From positions 1 through 64,000 of the forward strand of contig JAJNBG010000015.1 of NCBI GenBank assembly GCA_021155905.1: a DNA stretch of 64,000 bases. The letters run 5' to 3'. Source of the stretch: Bacteroidota bacterium. GTDB lineage: Bacteria > Bacteroidota > Bacteroidia > B-17B0 > Aurantibacillaceae. The position numbers and the translations under genes were made by a program. Below, piece after piece: positions 61,051 through 64,000 of the stretch. The notes beneath the pieces were generated by a model, which saw only the letters and a list, made by a program, of their open reading frames with translations, was not told the origin of the DNA and made no database searches. Positions within the stretch are counted from its first letter, which is position 1. Every line of letters begins with the position of its first letter.

Positions 61051-61650
61051 TTAATACGTTTCTTCTCTTTCCTGTTGACCCATTTCATAAGCTTCATCAT
61101 TTATTTCCTGAGCAAGACCGGTCAGATCTTCATCCGTCATTTCTTCTTCGTCCAGGGTTCTGCCTAAAAGATTCTTAATCTGAGGATATCTTAAAACATC
61201 GGCTAATTCGCAAAGAGATCCGTAGGATGCAATTTCATAATGTTCAACTTTTTGGGCACCAATGATCAGTGCGGAATCACGTACATGACCTTCTTCGTAA
61301 TTTTCGATGATTTTATTTGCCTCTTCAATTAATCCCTCCATGGCTTTGCATGACTCTACCTCGGATTTATCTATTTCCAGACGGTTGAAGATTTTTTCAA
61401 GGCGTTCAACATGACGTTTGGTTTCCTCGAAATGTTTTGTAAACGCATCCTGAAGCTCTTCGCTGAAGGCTGCTTTTGCCATTTTAGGAAGAGCATCTAC
61501 CAATTGCGTTTCAGCACTGTATATGTCTTTTAATTCATCTTTAAAAAGTCCGTCTAATGTTTGCTCTTTTTGTGAGGCTGAGCTTTTGGAACGGCTTGTT
61601 GAAGTTGTTTTTGGTTTTCTGGATGCGATTTTAGTTGCTATTGATGCCAT
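61051..61650 (-). CDS. YciE/YciF-type ferritin-like protein (DUF892)
   Basis: A 199-residue protein. An N-terminal Lys/Ser/Thr-rich tail (about 1-30) precedes a four-helix ferritin-like domain (about 30-190) with LDGLFKDELKDIYSAETQLV, HFEETKRHVERLEKIF and AQKVEHYEIASYGSL. Glu and His at the expected places could bind a di-iron centre. YciE/YciF proteins are stress-induced in enterobacteria; their function is unsettled. The basic tail may bind DNA or target the protein. It lies between the Lys-rich peptide gene and the disordered protein gene, with terminators on both sides. Confidence 0.86.
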   Translation of the reverse strand: MASIATKIASRKPKTTSTSRSKSSASQKEQTLDGLFKDELKDIYSAETQLVDALPKMAKAAFSEELQDAFTKHFEETKRHVERLEKIFNRLEIDKSEVESCKAMEGLIEEANKIIENYEEGHVRDSALIIGAQKVEHYEIASYGSLCELADVLRYPQIKNLLGRTLDEEEMTDEDLTGLAQEINDEAYEMGQQEREETY

Positions 61651-61677
61651 ATTTAATTTTTTAGGATTAGGTAAAAT

Positions 61678-61708
61678 AAATTCAGCGGGTGTTTAGCCCG
61701 CTGAATTT
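61678..61708 (-). terminator. intrinsic terminator of the disordered-protein gene
   Basis: A perfect 12-bp stem AAATTCAGCGGG (61678-61689) with CCCGCTGAATTT (61697-61708), TGTTTAG loop and a T-rich stretch on the minus strand. It lies 7 bp after the minus-strand gene ending at 61715. Confidence 0.85.
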
Positions 61709-61714
61709 GATGAA

Positions 61715-62710
61715 TTAACTATTTCTGTTTCTGCCGGTTGATGAGCTTCTTCCTGTGCGGGTCGACGTTCTGCCTGAACCTGAGCGATTTTCGTTTCTGC
61801 GTGGCTCAGCATAGTTTCTGTCTGTGTTTTCAGAAGACGTATTTCTACGGGAGCTATTCTCATTTCTTCCATAAGTTGAACTATTACCATTCTGCGAAGT
61901 CCTTTCAGACGAATAGGAACCAGTTCCTCTGCGGGAATCATTGTTTGAGTATTCAGAGCCCTGACGTGAATTTCCTCTTTGAGAAGTTGATTCATTACCT
62001 CTGTATGTATTTTCTCTCTGTGAACCGGACCCATTACCTCGGTATGTATTTTCTCTTTGGGATGAATTGCTTCCTCTTTGGCTTGATCCGTTTTGAGATC
62101 CGTTATTGTACCATCCGTCGCGTGAATAGCTTCCTTCTCCACGGTAGCTGTCGTTACGTGGGTTAACTTCGGTATTACCACGTGAACGTCCGTATTCAGA
62201 TGAATACTCTCTGTTTCTGTCGTTATCTCTGTCTCTGTCGTCATCTCTGTCTGTAGAATATGCTCCCATAGATCTACGGTCAGACTGCACGCCGTAACGG
62301 TTCATTCCAGACTCATTTCTTGATGAATACTCATCATCAAAATCTTCTTCGTCGCGATCCATGTCGTACTCGTCATAAGAATCTTCAAAATCATCTTCAT
62401 CTTCCATTCTGCCCTGGTTGTAATATCCGTCACGGTTGTAACCTGTGTTGAAGTCACGGTTGTGGCCATCGTTGTAGTATGGTGAACGACTGCTTCCGGA
62501 GCTTCTGTAATCCTGATCGGATGTTTGCCTGTCTTGAAAACCAACATCCTCAAAACGATCATCATCGTCTAAATCATTTTGTCTGTTCGTGTTATAATTG
62601 GTGGAATTATAACGCGATTGGTTTTCATTGCGGTTACGGCCTTGTGTGGTTTGGCCAGTGTAGCCTCTTTCCTGAGAACGAGTACTTCTGTTTTGTGTTT
62701 TTGTCGTCAT
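61715..62710 (-). CDS. intrinsically disordered Arg/Asn/Ser/Asp-rich protein
   Basis: A 331-residue protein almost without hydrophobic residues: Arg, Asn, Ser, Gly, Asp, Glu and Tyr dominate. A central acidic patch (about 105-130, MEDEDDFEDSYDEYDMDRDE) is followed by an Arg/Ser/Asn-rich tail with short tandem repeats of the form SQRENTYRGNGS. No folded domain, signal peptide or membrane segment is seen. The composition recalls hydrophilins and RNA-binding low-complexity proteins. A second frame of 183 codons (Thr/Glu/His-rich) in the same stretch is a by-product of the repeats. It lies in the stress-type island next to the ferritin-like gene. Function is unknown; a protective or condensate-forming role is only an inference. 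Confidence 0.7.
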   Translation of the reverse strand: MTTKTQNRSTRSQERGYTGQTTQGRNRNENQSRYNSTNYNTNRQNDLDDDDRFEDVGFQDRQTSDQDYRSSGSSRSPYYNDGHNRDFNTGYNRDGYYNQGRMEDEDDFEDSYDEYDMDRDEEDFDDEYSSRNESGMNRYGVQSDRRSMGAYSTDRDDDRDRDNDRNREYSSEYGRSRGNTEVNPRNDSYRGEGSYSRDGWYNNGSQNGSSQRGSNSSQRENTYRGNGSGSQRENTYRGNESTSQRGNSRQGSEYSNNDSRRGTGSYSSERTSQNGNSSTYGRNENSSRRNTSSENTDRNYAEPRRNENRSGSGRTSTRTGRSSSTGRNRNS

Positions 62711-62858
62711 ATTTTTTTGGATTTTATTTGTGTCAAATATCTAATCCGAAAAAGCTGATTCCCTTACATGATTTTTATTTAAAATTATATTTTTTCAAAT
62801 GTTTCCTGAAATTTGTATTTTATTTTACCGTCTTTGGCTATGCTTTTTTGCAAGTCGC

Positions 62859-64000
62859 TTAATTGAACCGTTTATCGGTTTCAATATCCAGCTTCGCCAT
62901 CTTTTGAACTTCGACGGTGGGAACACCAAAGTCATCTACCACTTTTCCCAGAATTAAATACACCCCCCAGCCTCTAAATGGATATGCTTTTAACGATTCT
63001 GAAAAATGAGTGGTGTCGAAAAATTCCCCTTCATGGTCAAAAAAAGTTCCAAAGGCCATTAAATTTTTGTTGGATGTGCGGACAGATTTTTGAGTAACGA
63101 AGTTGCCCATGATCCGCACGGTCTTTCCCACGTAGTTTATGAGCTCAGTCGATTTACAATCACCCCGCGAGGTTGTTTTTAAAAGGTCGAACTCATTTAA
63201 GCTTACCGGAAACTCTAACAGTTCGAGTTCATCGTAAGCATCTTCAATTTTATTTTTTTCCAGTTTCGGTAATTTCCATTTTAACACCGGTTCACTAAAC
63301 ATGCTTAAGGAAATATCTTTTCGTTTTTTTTCATTGGGGTTATACAGCATATGCGCTTCCCACAGCAGTTCGCGTTTGTCCTGCCCGGTAAACCGCAGCG
63401 CATCAATACGGATTAAAATAATTAATTGTTCCAGGGAGATGCCTGTTCGCAATTTAAAATTATCAAGTGAATTATAATTTCCGTTGGTTTCCCGTTCAAT
63501 CTTTATTTTTTTTGAAATGTCTTCATTCAAGGATTTAATATGAATAAATCCAAGGTAAATATTTTTTCCGAAGAGTGTCGTGGTATAGTCGCTTTTATTC
63601 ACGCAGGGTAAATGAACAATGCCCCCTAATTTTTTGGCTTCATTCACATACACGCGGGTTGCATAAAAGCCACCAAAATTATTGATGACTGCCACGATAA
63701 ACTCCAGAGGATAGTGCGCTTTTAAATACAGGCTTTGATAGCTCTCCCCGGCATAGCTGGCGGAATGCCCCTTGGCAAAACTATAACCGGCGAAGGATTC
63801 TATTTGTTTCCAAATAAGTTTTGAAGTATTGGTATTATATTTTTTTTCGTGACAATGTTCAAAGAATTTTCGTTCAATTTCCATGAACTGTTTTTCATCC
63901 CTCGCTTTTCCACTCATCATCCGGCGTAACACGTCTGCATCCGCAAAATCCAATCCGCCATAATGGTGAGCGATTTTTAAAACATCTTCCTGGTATACCA
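62859..64000 (-). CDS. dnaE: DNA polymerase III alpha subunit (DnaE), C-terminal part
   Basis: The C-terminal 380 residues of a C-family DNA polymerase; the gene continues past the right end of the window. In frame from the edge the sequence reads VYQEDVLKIAHHYGGLDFAD, ADVLRRMMSGK (helical thumb/fingers region), then GYSFAKGHSASYAGESYQSL and LKAHYPLEFIVAVINNFGG, typical of DnaE. An OB-fold lies near the C-terminus (about the last 100 residues, VGKTVRIMGNFVTQKSV). The spacing and short C-terminus fit the shorter DnaE type found as a second copy in Bacteroidota, sometimes with imuB, rather than the long replicative form. A TTG inside the window at 63953 is not the start. Confidence 0.9.
   Translation of the reverse strand, partial: VYQEDVLKIAHHYGGLDFADADVLRRMMSGKARDEKQFMEIERKFFEHCHEKKYNTNTSKLIWKQIESFAGYSFAKGHSASYAGESYQSLYLKAHYPLEFIVAVINNFGGFYATRVYVNEAKKLGGIVHLPCVNKSDYTTTLFGKNIYLGFIHIKSLNEDISKKIKIERETNGNYNSLDNFKLRTGISLEQLIILIRIDALRFTGQDKRELLWEAHMLYNPNEKKRKDISLSMFSEPVLKWKLPKLEKNKIEDAYDELELLEFPVSLNEFDLLKTTSRGDCKSTELINYVGKTVRIMGNFVTQKSVRTSNKNLMAFGTFFDHEGEFFDTTHFSESLKAYPFRGWGVYLILGKVVDDFGVPTVEVQKMAKLDIETDKRFN

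Noticed and set aside
61693-62244. 183-codon minus-strand frame, Thr/Glu/His-rich
   Set aside because: It overlaps the disordered-protein gene in another frame; its composition is what a shifted reading of the tandem repeats would give.
63951-63953. TTG as the start of the dnaE-type gene
   Set aside because: The frame stays open with clear DnaE sequence to the window edge, so the gene is cut by the edge.
1-64000. tRNA, rRNA, CRISPR array or prophage
   Set aside because: Gaps were read for T-loop and anticodon patterns, regular direct repeats and phage structural genes; none was found.

Overview
The window is chromosomal DNA of a Bacteroidota bacterium. The evidence is gldM-gldN (type IX secretion / gliding motor), a secreted protein with a type IX sorting domain, several proteins with mainly Bacteroidota domains (DUF4294, PD40 repeat proteins, TPR sensors of SpoIIE and LytS type), many candidate promoters of the Bacteroidota form TAnnTTTG, and A-rich start sites without clear Shine-Dalgarno motifs. 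I cannot place it below phylum with confidence. No tRNA, rRNA, CRISPR array, prophage or complete insertion sequence is visible.

Layout. 1-12.5 kb: gldM-gldN, a UbiD-type decarboxylase, a TIM44-like zinc-ribbon protein, a SnoaL-like protein, a conserved secreted protein, lysC-lysA, and a T9SS-sorted protein. 12.7-16.5 kb: an operon with tatA and four peptidyl-prolyl isomerases, the last a cyclophilin-FKBP fusion. 16.5-24 kb: an accessory stretch rich in repeats, with two tandem GT-C-like membrane proteins, two tandem XRE regulators, small orphan genes, a Mesh1-like HD hydrolase and a small lipoprotein. 24-37.5 kb: gcvP, two TPR-SpoIIE phosphatases, a YycJ-type metallo-hydrolase, an MFS carrier, idi, and a membrane pyrophosphatase fused to a YceI domain. 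37.5-53.5 kb: a serine hydrolase, an RsmH-like methyltransferase, a TPR protein, pfkA, a GNAT, an MMPL/RND exporter, a DUF4294 protein, accC, a CAP/OmpA-like protein, a PD40-SPOR protein and an MsrB-MsrA lipoprotein. 53.6-63 kb: a TPR histidine kinase with LytTR regulator, then a stress-flavoured island (two double Usp proteins, TerB-like, thioredoxin, a DUF7793-like protein with a HisKA_2 kinase, a Lys-rich peptide, a YciE/YciF ferritin-like protein and a disordered Arg/Asn/Ser/Asp-rich protein). The window ends inside a dnaE-type gene.

The most interesting signals are: (1) a dispersed intergenic element in five good copies and one decayed copy, in which a hairpin and an overlapping second pairing into its loop both show compensatory changes, as expected of an H-type pseudoknot; (2) the pyrophosphatase-YceI fusion; (3) echoes of the 3' end of a SpoIIE gene on both of its flanks; (4) a PorE-like protein carrying a SPOR domain in place of the usual OmpA domain; (5) the tatA and immunophilin operon. 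All functional statements are from reading the sequence; no database search was run.
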